The notes under the pieces: model-generated
What the model saw: the letters and a program-made list of their open reading frames with translations, nothing else
Databases searched by the model: none
What the model was told of the DNA's origin: nothing
Made by a program: the position numbers and the translations under genes
Assembly (NCBI RefSeq): GCF_019856455.1
Contig: NZ_CP082205.1
Location: 806,001-870,000 of the forward strand
Direction of reading: 5' to 3'
DNA length: 64,000 bases
Source of the DNA: Streptococcus suis
Lineage (GTDB): Bacteria; Bacillota; Bacilli; Lactobacillales; Streptococcaceae
Shown: positions 17,493-27,165 of the stretch, piece after piece
Layout of the letters: each line of letters starts with the position of its first letter
Position numbering within the stretch: position 1 is the first letter of the stretch

Positions 17493-18881
17493 GTGAGTTT
17501 ATTTAGAAAAAAACAAGCAGTCGGTCGCCATAGTCAAATGCGTCGGCATTTAGGCTTAGTTGATTTGATATTTTTAGGTATCGGTTCGATGGTTGGAACA
17601 GGTATCTTTACGGTAACTGGTTTGGCAGCAGCCCAGTATGCAGGGCCAGCTCTGATCATCTCAATTGTTATTGCAGCAATTTCAGTCGGACTAACAGCCT
17701 TGTTTTACGCAGAATTTGCCTCTCGTATACCGACTAACGGTGGTGCCTATGGTTATCTCTACTCGGTTTTTGGTGAATTTCCTGCCTGGATTGCTGGCTG
17801 GCTGACGATTATGGAATTTTTAACAGCGGTGTCCAGTGTGGCTTCTGGCTGGGGAGCCTATCTAAAAGGACTGCTGGCTAATTTTGGTATCGCTACGCCG
17901 ACAGCTCTGAATGGAACTTTTAACCCCGCTGCAGGCACCTATGTAGACCTCTTACCAGTTCTCGTCTTGATTTTTGTGGTAGGAGTGGTCTTGCTTAATT
18001 CTAAGGCAGCTCTTCGTTTCAATTCAGCCTTGGTAGTTTTGAAATTTTCAGCGTTGGCTTTATTTATTTTAGTAGGGTTATTCTTTATCAAACCAGAAAA
18101 CTGGTCGAACTTCTCTCCTTTTGGTTTTGGTGCCATTTATGGTGGACAGGCGGGAATTATGGCGGGAGCGTCTCTCATGTTCTTTGCCTTCCTGGGATTT
18201 GAGTCTATTTCATTAGCGATTGATGAGGTGAAAAAACCTGAGAAGAATGTACCAAAGGGAATCGTGTTGTCTCTATCCATTGTAACAATTCTTTATATTG
18301 TAGTGACATTAGTATTGACTGGTATGGTTCACTATACTAAGTTGAATGTGGCAGATGCGGTTGCCTTTGCACTTCGAGAAGTTGGATTGGATTGGGCAGC
18401 GAGTTATATTTCTATTGTTGCAATCCTAACATTGATTACAGTATGTATTTCCATGACCTACGCCTTGTCGAGAATGGTCTATTCCATCAGTCGTGATGGT
18501 TTGCTACCGAAATCATTGAGCCGATTGACACAAACAAGCAAGGTTCCTAAAAATGCGACCATTCTTGTGGGGATTTTTGCAGCCATTTGTGCAGGTATTT
18601 TCCCACTAGCAAGTATTGCTTCTTTCCTCAATATCTGTACCTTAGCTTATTTGATCATGCTGGCGTTGGGTATTATTCGTCTGCGTCAGGTTGAGGGCTT
18701 GCCAAAAGCAGGACAATTCAAAACGCCTCTTGTTCCCTTGTTACCTATCCTCTCGATTATCATTTGTCTTTCATTTATGTTCCAGTATAGTTTAGATACT
18801 TGGTTAGCATTCGGAGTATCCTTGGTTATTGGAATTTTGATTTACTTCTGTTATGGCTATCGTCATTCGGAAGTGAAATAA
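17493..18881 (+). CDS. APC-family amino acid permease
   Basis: The 462-residue integral membrane protein starts at GTG after AAGGAGAA. It has about 12 hydrophobic segments and the APC consensus G-I-G-S-M-V-G-T-G-I-F-T-V-T-G in the first helix, where the substrate backbone binds. The sequence F-A-S-R-I-P-T-N-G-G-A-Y-G-Y-L-Y follows in helix 3. It most resembles the CAT/YfnA group of amino-acid/H+ symporters. The substrate cannot be read from the sequence. Confidence 0.88.
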   Translation: MSLFRKKQAVGRHSQMRRHLGLVDLIFLGIGSMVGTGIFTVTGLAAAQYAGPALIISIVIAAISVGLTALFYAEFASRIPTNGGAYGYLYSVFGEFPAWIAGWLTIMEFLTAVSSVASGWGAYLKGLLANFGIATPTALNGTFNPAAGTYVDLLPVLVLIFVVGVVLLNSKAALRFNSALVVLKFSALALFILVGLFFIKPENWSNFSPFGFGAIYGGQAGIMAGASLMFFAFLGFESISLAIDEVKKPEKNVPKGIVLSLSIVTILYIVVTLVLTGMVHYTKLNVADAVAFALREVGLDWAASYISIVAILTLITVCISMTYALSRMVYSISRDGLLPKSLSRLTQTSKVPKNATILVGIFAAICAGIFPLASIASFLNICTLAYLIMLALGIIRLRQVEGLPKAGQFKTPLVPLLPILSIIICLSFMFQYSLDTWLAFGVSLVIGILIYFCYGYRHSEVK

Positions 18882-18891
18882 TAAATAGATT

Positions 18892-19149
18892 AAGGCTGGG
18901 CAAAAAGCCTAGCACCACTTTTCAGAGTTCGTGTCAACATCTCAGCGCAGTGGTTGATTGGCAGATTTGTTCGTGTTTTACACTCCAAATCTAACCTCTA
19001 CGACTGATGCGAACAGAGTTCGCCTTATCTCCAACCTCAAACTGTCTCCCAGACAGTTTGAGCTGTGCGGGGGTGGGAGTGAAACAGTCTGGGGATAGAC
19101 TGTTTCAGCTCAACAACTAGAAATAAAGACTTGTTGACGAACTCTTTTT
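18892..19149 (+). repeat. Dispersed repeat A, copy 1, left part (cut by IS110)
   Basis: About 255 bp matches the repeat at 55055-55421 and, inverted, at 43305-43475. It contains the hairpins CAAACTGTCTCCCAGACAGTTTG-like (near 19037) and GAAACAGTCT...AGACTGTTTC (near 19081). It breaks off after GACGAACTCTTTTT. The missing end (TCGAGTTCTTTCCCACTCCCT) is found 1.6 kb away at 20771-20800, so the IS between them inserted into the repeat. No gene is seen here. Confidence 0.75.
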
Positions 19150-19268
19150 CTACCATTTGTCAAGCCTATCAAGGTATTTGATGAAAAATATATCGAGTTC
19201 AATAGTCAAAATAAAGAAATTGTTTTCTTTTGGACTAAAGTTACGTGTAAAAAAGGGTACACGAAATT

Positions 19269-19302
19269 AACACCTTATGTTGAAAATTTTTGATAAGGTG
19301 TT
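19269..19302 (-). other. Hairpin downstream of IS110 transposase
   Basis: Arms 19269-19278 and 19293-19302 (AACACCTTAT and complement) form a 10-bp stem beyond the transposase stop. It may end the transposase transcript, though no clear T-run follows on the minus strand. Confidence 0.4.
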
Positions 19303-19325
19303 ACAATAATATAGCATAAACAATT

Positions 19326-20528
19326 TTACTGATTTTGGGTTAAAGTGTAATCGTAAAGTTTGTTATGCGTTATGAGGTAATACATTGTCCGAATGAGACG
19401 ATGTATGGAGGCAATCGTGTGTGGCTTCGTAGAAGTCGTTTGCGATTGTCTTTTTCGTTTCTCATAAAAGTCGGCGATATGGCAAGGCTTGGTGTGACTG
19501 GCTGAAGCGATATTGTGAATACATTTGAACAGAATCTTTCTAGCGTAGGGATTGCCACGCTTGGTAATGTGTTCCTTAGCGAGGAAGTTGCCAGATTCAT
19601 AGTGTCTCAGATCAATACCGATAAAGGCATTGATTTGGTTGGCAGACTGAAAACGGCGAATATCTCCCAGTTCACCAATAATACTTGTTGCAGTAGTCTC
19701 AGCTATTCCAGGAATAGAGAGCAGAATGTCATATTCAGGTAATGGCTGAGCTAGTTCCACCATTTGGTCTAGGACAGTTTGTCTCTGTTCAGAAAGCCGA
19801 AGCAATTCTTTTCCATAGTAACGAACCTCTTCCAGCATTGGAGAGGTTTTCTTGACGGCACAATAAGATTGATTAGCTAGTGCTATCAGCTTCTCAGCTA
19901 AATACGCCACACGCTTGTCAGAAATCCGTTTTGAGGTGGACTGACGAATGCTCTCTAAGAGTTCGTCCTTGCTTAAATCAAGCACGAAGTCCTTGTAAGG
20001 AAACGCAGTAACTAAGTTCCAGTATTGTTCCCCAGTTGGCTTTGATAAGACAGTCTCTATCTCTGGAAACGTGACTTGCAAGACCTTGTGCAGACGGTTT
20101 TTAGCTCGAACGATGTCCTCAGTTAAGTTCTGATAGAAGCGACTTAAATCTCGCAGTTCTTGATAGACTTCTTCTTGGACATAAGTGGGTTTACGATTCA
20201 GCACAAATTGAGATTGAGCCAGTTTTTCAGCGTCAATTTGATCTGTTTTCCTCACACGCAAGCTATCCAGTTGCTTCTTAGCTTCTAAGGGATTAAGCCT
20301 TGTATAAGCATAGCCATTATCTTCTAGAAAAGTTTGGAGACGGCGAGAATAGACACCTGTTGCTTCAAAGATGATTTCTGGTTTATGGACGGTTCTCAAA
20401 TCGCCAAGTAGCCGAGCAAAGCCTAAGGCGTCATTGGACATGGTATAGCCATGAACTTTCTCACCATTGACTAGAATGGCCACTTCTGAACCTGCCTTAC
20501 TCACATCAATCCCAAAAACTGCACGCAT
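19326..20528 (-). CDS. IS110-family DEDD transposase (recombinase)
   Basis: The ATG start at 20528 follows AGAGGTAA. A longer upstream reading lacks a ribosome site and runs through structured DNA. The 400-residue protein begins M-R-A-V-F-G-I-D-V-S-K (first Asp), then has I-I-F-E-A-T-G-V-Y (Glu) and K-T-D-Q-I-D-A-E-K-L (two Asp), giving the RuvC-like DEDD set. The C-terminal Transposase_20 part has S-I-P-G-I-A-E-T-T-A-T-S-I-I-G-E-L-G and K-R-G-N-P-Y-A-R-K-I-L-F. Such enzymes are guided by a bridge RNA encoded in the element. The gene is intact. Confidence 0.92.
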   Translation of the reverse strand: MRAVFGIDVSKAGSEVAILVNGEKVHGYTMSNDALGFARLLGDLRTVHKPEIIFEATGVYSRRLQTFLEDNGYAYTRLNPLEAKKQLDSLRVRKTDQIDAEKLAQSQFVLNRKPTYVQEEVYQELRDLSRFYQNLTEDIVRAKNRLHKVLQVTFPEIETVLSKPTGEQYWNLVTAFPYKDFVLDLSKDELLESIRQSTSKRISDKRVAYLAEKLIALANQSYCAVKKTSPMLEEVRYYGKELLRLSEQRQTVLDQMVELAQPLPEYDILLSIPGIAETTATSIIGELGDIRRFQSANQINAFIGIDLRHYESGNFLAKEHITKRGNPYARKILFKCIHNIASASHTKPCHIADFYEKRKRQSQTTSTKPHTIASIHRLIRTMYYLITHNKLYDYTLTQNQ

Positions 20529-20769
20529 GATATTACCTCTTTGTCTTGAATGATTCCTTGTTTTAGTGATGTCATTTTCAATACTCGACGTCTGGCGTCC
20601 CACATACTTTGATAACATTCTTTCTAAAACAGGTGTCTTGCCAGTTTTTGATGCGACGTCTAGCGTCAAAAGAGTTCTCGACTTAACAAGACACCTCTAC
20701 TTTAACATAAAGAAAAAGTAGTGACTACTCTCTCCCGTCGGAGATTTCCTCACTACTAATCTTAGTATG
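20529..20769 (-). ncRNA. Candidate bridge-RNA region of the IS110 element
   Basis: The 240-bp non-coding segment is upstream of the transposase, where IS110-group elements encode their bridge RNA. It holds a stem-loop with outer arms 20717-20724 and 20750-20757 (AGTAGTGA and complement) and an inner hairpin (TCTCC-CGTC-GGAGA, 20731-20744). It also holds two direct repeats, CGACGTCT[G/A]GCGTC, at 20586-20599 and 20654-20667. The assignment is by position and structure only. The RNA has not been folded computationally. Confidence 0.4.
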
Positions 20770-20800
20770 TTTTAACTAGTCGAGTTCTTTCCCACTCCCT
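20770..20800 (+). repeat. Dispersed repeat A, copy 1, right end
   Basis: The sequence TTTAACTAGTCGAGTTCTTT followed by CCCACTCCCT matches the right end of the repeat at 55391-55421 and completes copy 1 on the far side of the IS. Confidence 0.75.
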
Positions 20801-20894
20801 TTTTTGTACAATTTTTTTATAGAAATAATGGAAAACTTAAAAATAAAATAGTATAATATATATAATGATATAGATATATGAAAGGGGAAACGCA

Positions 20895-21777
20895 ATGTCT
20901 AATAGCGATATTCGAGCTAAAGCAACGGTTATTCGTGAACAAACAGATGGGATGATAACCTTGTTTTTGGCACCTGTTTTGATTTCTTTTCTGTCAGGAG
21001 TGGCAGAATTTGGCTTGAAACAAATCTGGGGGCAAACTGGTACTTTCTCCTGGGGCACAACTATTGTGAAAGATGGTGTTACTTGGACTCATTAATTTTA
21101 TTTCTGTTGGCCCGTCAATCATATTTGATTTTATTGCACAATGTTTGATTGTGACGGCGTGTTTTCAACTCATAAGAGTCGTAAGAAAGCAGCGAGACAA
21201 GGTCAGCTTTTCAGAGTGTTTTAGTCTACTGGATGGGAAGAATTTTTTACCTATTCTGGTCACGACCTTTTTGAAAATGCTCGTTATTTATATAGCTGGT
21301 TTCCCAGCTGTCATTGGGATGGCTTTACTTAGTATTTCATTTTTCAGTACAGTTTTCATTGTTGGGGCTCCGGTTGGCTATCAGCCTGATTTCTCAGGAT
21401 TTTTTAGCTCCTCCTATTTTCAAATAGGAGTAATCTTAGTCGTGATTGGCTTGGTTTGTGGTCTATTAGTAGATTATGGTCTCAGTCAGGTTCAATTTCT
21501 TCTTTATGATCATTTGGAAAATAATATTTATTCTTCTCCGTTTAAATTATTCAAACAGAGTTGGCAATTGATGAAAGGTAATAAGTGGCGTCGATTCATG
21601 CTTGACTTGTCATTTATTGGTTGGTTCATCGGTATTTTACTGACTTTTGGTTTGTTGGGCTTGTATGTTTATCCTTATTATTGGACCTGCCAAGCCCTGT
21701 TTTATGAGGATTTGATTGCCAAAAATCCTTTGTTACTTTCGAGGGTAGATTCCGTTTGGTCTTCGGAACTAGGATAA
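20895..21777 (+). pseudogene. DUF975-like multi-pass membrane protein, frameshifted
   Basis: The first part (20895-21095; start M-S-N-S-D-I-R-A-K-A after AAAGGGG) and the second part (21073-21777) lie in different frames. The break must be between 21068 and 21095, because the second frame has a stop at 21067 and the first at 21093. Joined, they give a protein of about 290 residues with several hydrophobic segments, and L-M-K-G-N-K-W-R-R-F near the end, as in DUF975 membrane proteins. The family function is unknown. Everything else is well preserved, so the mutation is recent or a sequencing error. Confidence 0.65.
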
Positions 21778-21807
21778 GCATAGATTTTATACAGCTACAT
21801 TGAAATA

Positions 21808-21863
21808 AAAATACAGACAGTTTCTGCTGGATTTAGCAATCAGCAAGATTCTGTCTGTATTTT
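21808..21863. terminator. Bidirectional terminator
   Basis: Arms 21808-21820 and 21851-21863 (AAAATACAGACAG and complement) form a 13-bp stem with A/T runs on both sides, between the convergent DUF975-like and CPBP genes. Confidence 0.8.
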
Positions 21864-21888
21864 TTATCATCACTGCGATACATTATTA

Positions 21889-22770
21889 CTAAAGTTCAAG
21901 TTCGGTTGATGGTGATGTGAAATAGAGTTCATATGCCAACCAAGTGATCATACCAGCTTGGATAAGGAGGCTGATAACTGAGCCTTCCACACCAAATGCA
22001 CCACCTGACAACCAGTCTGGACCAGAGGTTTCTACTGCGATAAAGGCCTGGCCAGCCTGTGTTCCGCTCACTGGAAAGGCAAAGACATTTCCTTGGAAAC
22101 AATTCCAGGCAGCATGTAGACCACCTATTACCCAAAGATTACCGGTTTTTAACATGACTAAGCAGGCTAAAATGGCAAAGAGTGTTAGGTCGAGAAGGGG
22201 AATGAGGGAAATCCCGTCGTTACCAAGATGGAGAAAGGTAAAAAAGAGGGAGGAAACAAGGATACCGACAGGGATATTGTGCTTGGCAGCTAGGGATGAA
22301 AACATCCAGCCTCTAGTCAATAATTCCTCTGTTGTGCCTTGAATGGACCAAGCAAGTACAAGGATAAGAAATTCTCCTACTAAATTCGCTGAGAATTGAA
22401 AACTAGTCACTTGAATAGCCCCAAATCCCCACATAAGCAAGACACAGGTGGTTAACATAGCAGCACCTATCCCCCAACCAAGTAAGAAGTCTTTCAAAGC
22501 TCCTTTTTTTCGTATTCCAAGCCCAAGCCAAGGACTTTTTTCTACAAATCTTGCCCAGAGTATGATGGCAAGACTGATGAAGGCAAAGGCCAATAATTCA
22601 AGACTGAGTGTCACAAAGGCATTATCTATGAAAATGAAAAATAAGGGCATAAAGGCAAAGTAACCAACTGTTTCAGCTACTGCCATCAAGACCAGTGCTG
22701 TGATAGGCGATAGGATAAAATTGAGATTAAAGCGTGATTTGGCTTTCTCTGAAATGAATGCTGTTTTCAT
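21889..22770 (-). CDS. CPBP-family intramembrane metalloprotease (Abi)
   Basis: The 293-residue polytopic protein carries the three CPBP motifs: E-E-L-L-T-R (EExxxR) near 163-168, F-T-F-L-H near 195 (FxxxH), and H-A-A-W-N near 238 (HxxxN). These bind the catalytic metal in Rce1-like proteases. In Gram-positive bacteria such proteins are linked to bacteriocin self-immunity or peptide processing, and no substrate is suggested by the neighbours. A divergent DUF3885-like gene starts 114 bp away. Confidence 0.88.
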   Translation of the reverse strand: MKTAFISEKAKSRFNLNFILSPITALVLMAVAETVGYFAFMPLFFIFIDNAFVTLSLELLAFAFISLAIILWARFVEKSPWLGLGIRKKGALKDFLLGWGIGAAMLTTCVLLMWGFGAIQVTSFQFSANLVGEFLILVLAWSIQGTTEELLTRGWMFSSLAAKHNIPVGILVSSLFFTFLHLGNDGISLIPLLDLTLFAILACLVMLKTGNLWVIGGLHAAWNCFQGNVFAFPVSGTQAGQAFIAVETSGPDWLSGGAFGVEGSVISLLIQAGMITWLAYELYFTSPSTELEL

Positions 22771-22883
22771 ATTTTTCTCCTAGTTTGTGTTTAGTACCAG
22801 TCTATCATATTTTCCTATGGAAAACTAGACAGAATTTTGATAAGCGTGATATAATGATACAAAAGTATAAAAGGAGAATATCT

Positions 22884-23495
22884 ATGAAACTAATGGATTG
22901 GCTAAGAGATTTTCAATTTGGAGAACACCAATTGGTAGGTCCATTTTTCTATGCAACCCCGCTCGCCTTGAAATTTGAAGTTGGTCCTGCAGAGGAGGCT
23001 GAAACCCTTCCTAAGAAAGTTTATCTGGACCGAGCTTATGCGCGTGCGGTAGAGCTTTTGGAGCGGGCTAGTTCAGCATACGACTATGTGGTTCTTTCAC
23101 TGCTTCGGCAGGAAGATAGGGATATAGACACCTACCTCTGGCATTTTTCATCGAAATTTAACTTCGACAAGGTCCCTGAGCCTGAGTTGATAGAAGTGGA
23201 GGATTTGACGGGAGATGTGCTAGTCTTTGAGCGCTATCTCCTTCCAGTTACCGACCAAGACTTGAAAGCTCTGTTGAAGGAGATTATCAAAGCCGACCAT
23301 GGAGGTTTTAACTATCTATCAAGTTCCGTTCTCTTCCTATCTAGTCAGGACAATATCATCTATCATTGCTACGATGATCGGGGAGTTGATATTGCTGTTT
23401 TAGATGATGATAAACGTCGTCAGCTCTTTACAGACTGCCATGACCTCCTTTTTGACTATGATATGGAGGAGATGGAGAGGAGGATGAGGGGGTAG
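22884..23495 (+). CDS. DUF3885-like protein
   Basis: The start ATG 22884 has AAGGAGAA upstream, better than the longer in-frame reading from 22758. The 203-residue soluble protein has no signal peptide and an acidic character. The segment G-G-F-N-Y-L-S-S-S-V-L-F and then I-Y-H-C-Y-D-D-R-G-V-D-I-A resembles DUF3885 proteins, which often occur in immunity or toxin-associated loci. The family match is from memory and not certain. Confidence 0.65.
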   Translation: MKLMDWLRDFQFGEHQLVGPFFYATPLALKFEVGPAEEAETLPKKVYLDRAYARAVELLERASSAYDYVVLSLLRQEDRDIDTYLWHFSSKFNFDKVPEPELIEVEDLTGDVLVFERYLLPVTDQDLKALLKEIIKADHGGFNYLSSSVLFLSSQDNIIYHCYDDRGVDIAVLDDDKRRQLFTDCHDLLFDYDMEEMERRMRG

Positions 23496-23576
23496 GAAGA
23501 AAATGTATATCTGATGACCGTCTTCTATAGTACTTAGGATATTATGGCACACAACTAATTTTTAGGGAGCAAATCA

Positions 23577-24326
23577 ATGCCTTACCGTAAATTAACATCA
23601 AGAGATCGGTCTTTTATCAAAGGTCAGACGGACCGCTTGCTGAATCAGATGAATAGCAATGCGGCATATTTGGCGACTGTCCAGACCTATGAGGCAGCCA
23701 AGGCCCGCATGAATCAAGCCTATTTGGCTATGGAGTTGGAAGATGACCCAGAGAAAAAGGTACGACTGGCAAAATTGGTTGAAACCTATGCTGCACAAGC
23801 CCAGGCTATATTGGACGAGTGGGAGGAGAAGAACAGACATGCAGAGAAAGCGGCAAGAAATATCAAGTTGATCTTGTGGCTGACCGTACTGTTCACCCTT
23901 AGCTTTGTTTTTCCAGTCAATATCATTTTAGCCATTCTTTTTGCCGTTTGGTTTTATCGGAATTACCTTCGTTCAAGTAGAATTGCCCAATTGCCTAAGT
24001 CTACTGCGAGCCAGTCAATAGTGACAGAAGAGGAAAGTTATGAAGACTGGCTGACAGAAAAGATTGTCACACTTAACAAAGACAAGTGCCAGTGGACAGA
24101 GGATGTACTTGCAAAATATGACAGTTTGGATGAAATAGCAGCAGGTATTGGTAAAATTGACGAGATAGATAAAGAAGCTGGTAAGAAAATTCTCCATCGT
24201 TATCAAGCAATCTTAGCTGATATTGAAAAATTACCAGATTCTGACCAGAAAACCTATTATTTAGATTTTCATCGAGAAATGATAGCTGATTTGGAAAATG
24301 TATTTGAACAGCTCCATATTGTATAA
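23577..24326 (+). CDS. Membrane protein with coiled-coil flanks, unknown
   Basis: The 249-residue protein has an Ala/Glu/Lys-rich, probably coiled-coil, N-terminal half (about 40-95), then one long or two short hydrophobic segments at about 97-128, then a helical acidic C-terminal region. The start has AGGGAG upstream. I do not recognise the family. It is followed by a strong terminator and probably forms its own unit or one with the preceding gene. Confidence 0.7.
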   Translation: MPYRKLTSRDRSFIKGQTDRLLNQMNSNAAYLATVQTYEAAKARMNQAYLAMELEDDPEKKVRLAKLVETYAAQAQAILDEWEEKNRHAEKAARNIKLILWLTVLFTLSFVFPVNIILAILFAVWFYRNYLRSSRIAQLPKSTASQSIVTEEESYEDWLTEKIVTLNKDKCQWTEDVLAKYDSLDEIAAGIGKIDEIDKEAGKKILHRYQAILADIEKLPDSDQKTYYLDFHREMIADLENVFEQLHIV

Positions 24327-24330
24327 GAAC

Positions 24331-24359
24331 ACCGGAAACAGTTCCAAACTGGTTCCGGT
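24331..24359 (+). terminator. Terminator
   Basis: Arms ACCGGAAACAGTT and AACTGGTTCCGGT pair over 13 positions with one mismatch around a three-base loop, followed by TTTTTC. Confidence 0.85.
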
Positions 24360-24533
24360 TTTTCGCTCTTCGTCAATTGACAAGAGCAGAACTATAATTT
24401 TATAGAGAAGATAGACATTAGCTTTCTACTCGGCTTGTATTTAGAACCGCTTTGTGATTTAGCTGAAAATATGATAAAATAGGATGTTGTCAATAACAGG
24501 GTTTCATTTGCCCTGAATTTGAAAGGAAAAAAT

Positions 24534-26537
24534 ATGACAAAAACACCGTTTTATATCACCACACCGATTTATTATCCGTCTGGCAAGCTCCATATTGGCT
24601 CGGCCTACACAACTATTGCCTGCGATGTCTTGGCTCGCTACAAGCGTCTCATGGGGCACGAGGTTTTCTACCTGACAGGGCTTGATGAGCACGGGCAGAA
24701 GATTGAGGAGAAGGCAAAAGAGGCTGGTTTGACACCTCAAGCCTATGTTGACGGCATGGCGGTTGGCGTTAAAGAGCTCTGGAACTTGCTAGACATCTCT
24801 TACGACAAGTTCATCCGCACGACCGACGATTACCACGAGGAAGTAGTGGCGGCTGTTTTTGAAAAATTGCTGGCGCAGGACGACATTTACTTGGGAGAGT
24901 ATTCTGGATGGTACTCCGTATCAGACGAGGAATTTTTCACCGAGAGCCAATTAGAAGAGGTCTTCCGAGATAAAAACGGCAAGGTAACAGGCGGTATCGC
25001 TCCCAGCGGTCACGAGGTTGCCTGGGTTTCAGAAGAATCCTACTTCCTTCGCCTCAGCAAGTATCAGGATAAGTTGGTCGAGTTCTTCAATGCTCACCCG
25101 GACTTTATCCAGCCAGACGGCCGCCTCAATGAAATTATGAAAAACTTCATCGAGCCAGGCTTGGAAGATTTGGCAGTATCCCGTACCTCATTTACTTGGG
25201 GCGTGCCTGTACCGTCCAATCCTAAACACGTTGTCTATGTTTGGATTGATGCCCTACTCAACTATGCGACGGCCTTGGGTTATGGTCAGGAAGAAACAGC
25301 CAACTACGACAAGTTCTGGAATGGAACAGTTTACCACATGGTTGGTAAGGACATTCTTCGTTTTCACTCTATTTATTGGCCAATCATGCTCATGATGTTG
25401 GACATGAAGTTGCCAGACCGCTTGGTTGCTCATGGTTGGTTTGTCATGAAAGATGGCAAGATGTCTAAGTCTAAGGGCAATGTGGTCTATCCAGAAATGT
25501 TGGTCGAGCGTTTCGGCTTGGATCCGCTGCGTTACTACCTCATGCGTAGTCTGCCAGTCGGCTCTGACGGGACCTTCACACCAGAAGATTATGTTGGTCG
25601 TATCAACTACGAGCTAGCCAACGACCTTGGAAACTTGCTCAACCGAACGGTTGCTATGATTAACAAGTATTTCGGCGGTCAGGTCCCAACCTTTGTTGCC
25701 AATGTGACTGATTTTGATGCGGACTTGGCGGCAGTAGTAGCTGACAACTTGGCAAGCTACCACACCTACATGGAAGCTGTGGATTATCCACGCGCTTTGG
25801 AAGCTGTTTGGAATATCATTTCCCGTACCAACAAGTACATCGACGAAACTGCACCTTGGGTCTTGGCTAAAGAAGAAGCTGACCGTGACAAGTTGGCAGC
25901 GGTGATGGCTCACCTGACAGCAGGTCTTCGTGTGGTGGCTCATTTGATTCAACCATTTATGATGACGACGTCTAATGCTATTATGGAACAGCTTGGTTTG
26001 GGTACTGCATTTGACCTTGAAAACCTTGACTTTGCAGGTCTTCCAGCTGGTTTGACAGTGGTCGCAAAAGGCACGCCTATCTTCCCACGTCTGGATATGG
26101 AAGAGGAAATCGCCTATATCCAAACCCAAATGGGTGGTAGCTCTGCCATTTCCCAAGAGGAAGAAAAAGAATGGGACCCAGCTGACGTGGAACTCAAAAA
26201 CGAGAAAGCTGCGATCAAGTTCGAGGACTTTGATGCGGTTGAAATCCGCGTGGCCGAAGTCAAGGAAGTGGCCAAGGTGGAGGGATCTGACAAGCTGCTC
26301 AAGTTCCGTCTGGACGCTGGTGATGGACAAGACCGCCAAATCCTGTCTGGTATCGCCAAGTACTATCCGAATGAGCAAGAGTTGGTCGGCAAGAAAGTTC
26401 AAATCGTTGCCAACCTCAAGCCGCGTAAGATGATGGGCTTGCTCAGCCAGGGCATGATCCTATCAGCCGAACATGGTGACAATTTAACACTCTTAACAGT
26501 CGATCCATCCGTGCCAAACGGCAGTCAGATTGGGTAA
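24534..26537 (+). CDS. metG: Methionyl-tRNA synthetase
   Basis: The 667-residue class I synthetase starts at ATG 24534 with AAAGGAAAA. It has the ATP-binding H-I-G-S (HIGH motif) at about 22-25 and K-M-S-K-S at about 309-313. The connective peptide lacks the paired C-x-x-C zinc knuckles, which marks it as the cysteine-less type. The C-terminal 110 residues are a tRNA-binding (OB-fold, Trbp111-like) domain, [13 protein letters not shown]. It charges tRNA-Met and is essential. Confidence 0.96.
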   Translation: MTKTPFYITTPIYYPSGKLHIGSAYTTIACDVLARYKRLMGHEVFYLTGLDEHGQKIEEKAKEAGLTPQAYVDGMAVGVKELWNLLDISYDKFIRTTDDYHEEVVAAVFEKLLAQDDIYLGEYSGWYSVSDEEFFTESQLEEVFRDKNGKVTGGIAPSGHEVAWVSEESYFLRLSKYQDKLVEFFNAHPDFIQPDGRLNEIMKNFIEPGLEDLAVSRTSFTWGVPVPSNPKHVVYVWIDALLNYATALGYGQEETANYDKFWNGTVYHMVGKDILRFHSIYWPIMLMMLDMKLPDRLVAHGWFVMKDGKMSKSKGNVVYPEMLVERFGLDPLRYYLMRSLPVGSDGTFTPEDYVGRINYELANDLGNLLNRTVAMINKYFGGQVPTFVANVTDFDADLAAVVADNLASYHTYMEAVDYPRALEAVWNIISRTNKYIDETAPWVLAKEEADRDKLAAVMAHLTAGLRVVAHLIQPFMMTTSNAIMEQLGLGTAFDLENLDFAGLPAGLTVVAKGTPIFPRLDMEEEIAYIQTQMGGSSAISQEEEKEWDPADVELKNEKAAIKFEDFDAVEIRVAEVKEVAKVEGSDKLLKFRLDAGDGQDRQILSGIAKYYPNEQELVGKKVQIVANLKPRKMMGLLSQGMILSAEHGDNLTLLTVDPSVPNGSQIG

Positions 26538-26555
26538 AATTACTTAAAAAGACAC

Positions 26556-26582
26556 AAAAACCAGCCTAGTCAGCTGGTTTTT
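26556..26582. terminator. Bidirectional terminator
   Basis: The AAAAACCAGC and GCTGGTTTTT arms form a 10-bp stem with A/T tails on both sides, between metG and the convergent acetyltransferase gene. The stop codon of the latter is in the loop. Confidence 0.85.
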
Positions 26583-27132
26583 TGAGTGCTTTCCATTCCT
26601 CTTCTAGGATTGCCATGATGAGTGTATCGGCATAACTGTCTGCTGTCTTCTGGCTGTCACGCTTGATGCCTTCCAAACGAAAGCCAGCTTTTTCATAGGC
26701 ACGTTTCGCACGCGGATTGAAGGAAAAAACTTCCAGTTCCAAGCGATGTAAGCCAACCTGCTCAAAAGCAAAGTCTCTGGTTTTCTCGACTGCCCAAGTG
26801 TCCAGACCTTGTCCCAGATAGTCCTCGTCAAAGATAACGATACGGAAGTTAGCATAGCTGTTCTCCCAATCCAGTTCATTGATAACCGACTCACCGATAA
26901 ATGTCCCGTCAGGTGCAATCATTATAAAATCAAACCGGTCAGGGTCAGTGACAATCCGGTTGTAGTAGCTGACAACATCCTCTTTCATATAAGTCCCCGA
27001 ACTCCCCGTCAGGCGATTAATTTCAACGGAAGGCTTGGTAAAACAGTCCTCATAGTATTTCTCCGCAAAGCCCGCTTGAAAGGACTGTAGGACAAAGCCG
27101 TCCTTTTCCCATTTGGCAATTTTTTTGGTCAT
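26566..27132 (-). CDS. GNAT-family N-acetyltransferase (RimJ/RimL type)
   Basis: The start M-T-K-K-I-A-K-W at 27132 is preceded by AAGGAGATGG. A longer frame to 27153 has no ribosome site of its own. The 188-residue protein has the GNAT fold: F-I-G-E-S-V-I-N-E-L-D, the acetyl-CoA loop region Y-L-G-Q-G-L-D-T-W-A, and V-F-S-F-N-P-R-A-K-R-A-Y-E-K-A-G-F-R-L-E-G typical of RimJ/RimL enzymes. The substrate is unknown; family members acetylate protein N-termini or small molecules. Confidence 0.88.
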   Translation of the reverse strand: MTKKIAKWEKDGFVLQSFQAGFAEKYYEDCFTKPSVEINRLTGSSGTYMKEDVVSYYNRIVTDPDRFDFIMIAPDGTFIGESVINELDWENSYANFRIVIFDEDYLGQGLDTWAVEKTRDFAFEQVGLHRLELEVFSFNPRAKRAYEKAGFRLEGIKRDSQKTADSYADTLIMAILEEEWKALKKPAD

Positions 27133-27165
27133 TTTCCATCTCCTTTTCATCATTTTACCACAACT

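Larger units (their letters stand above)
19150..20769 (-). mobile_element. IS110-family element inserted in repeat A
   Basis: Borders are inferred from the break in repeat A: the left border is just after the T-run at 19149 and the right border just before TTTTAACTAGTCGAG at about 20770. They are uncertain by a few bases because T-runs lie at both. No terminal inverted repeats or target duplication are evident, which fits IS110. The transposase is on the minus strand, with about 240 bp of structured non-coding DNA upstream of it and 175 bp downstream. Confidence 0.72.
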
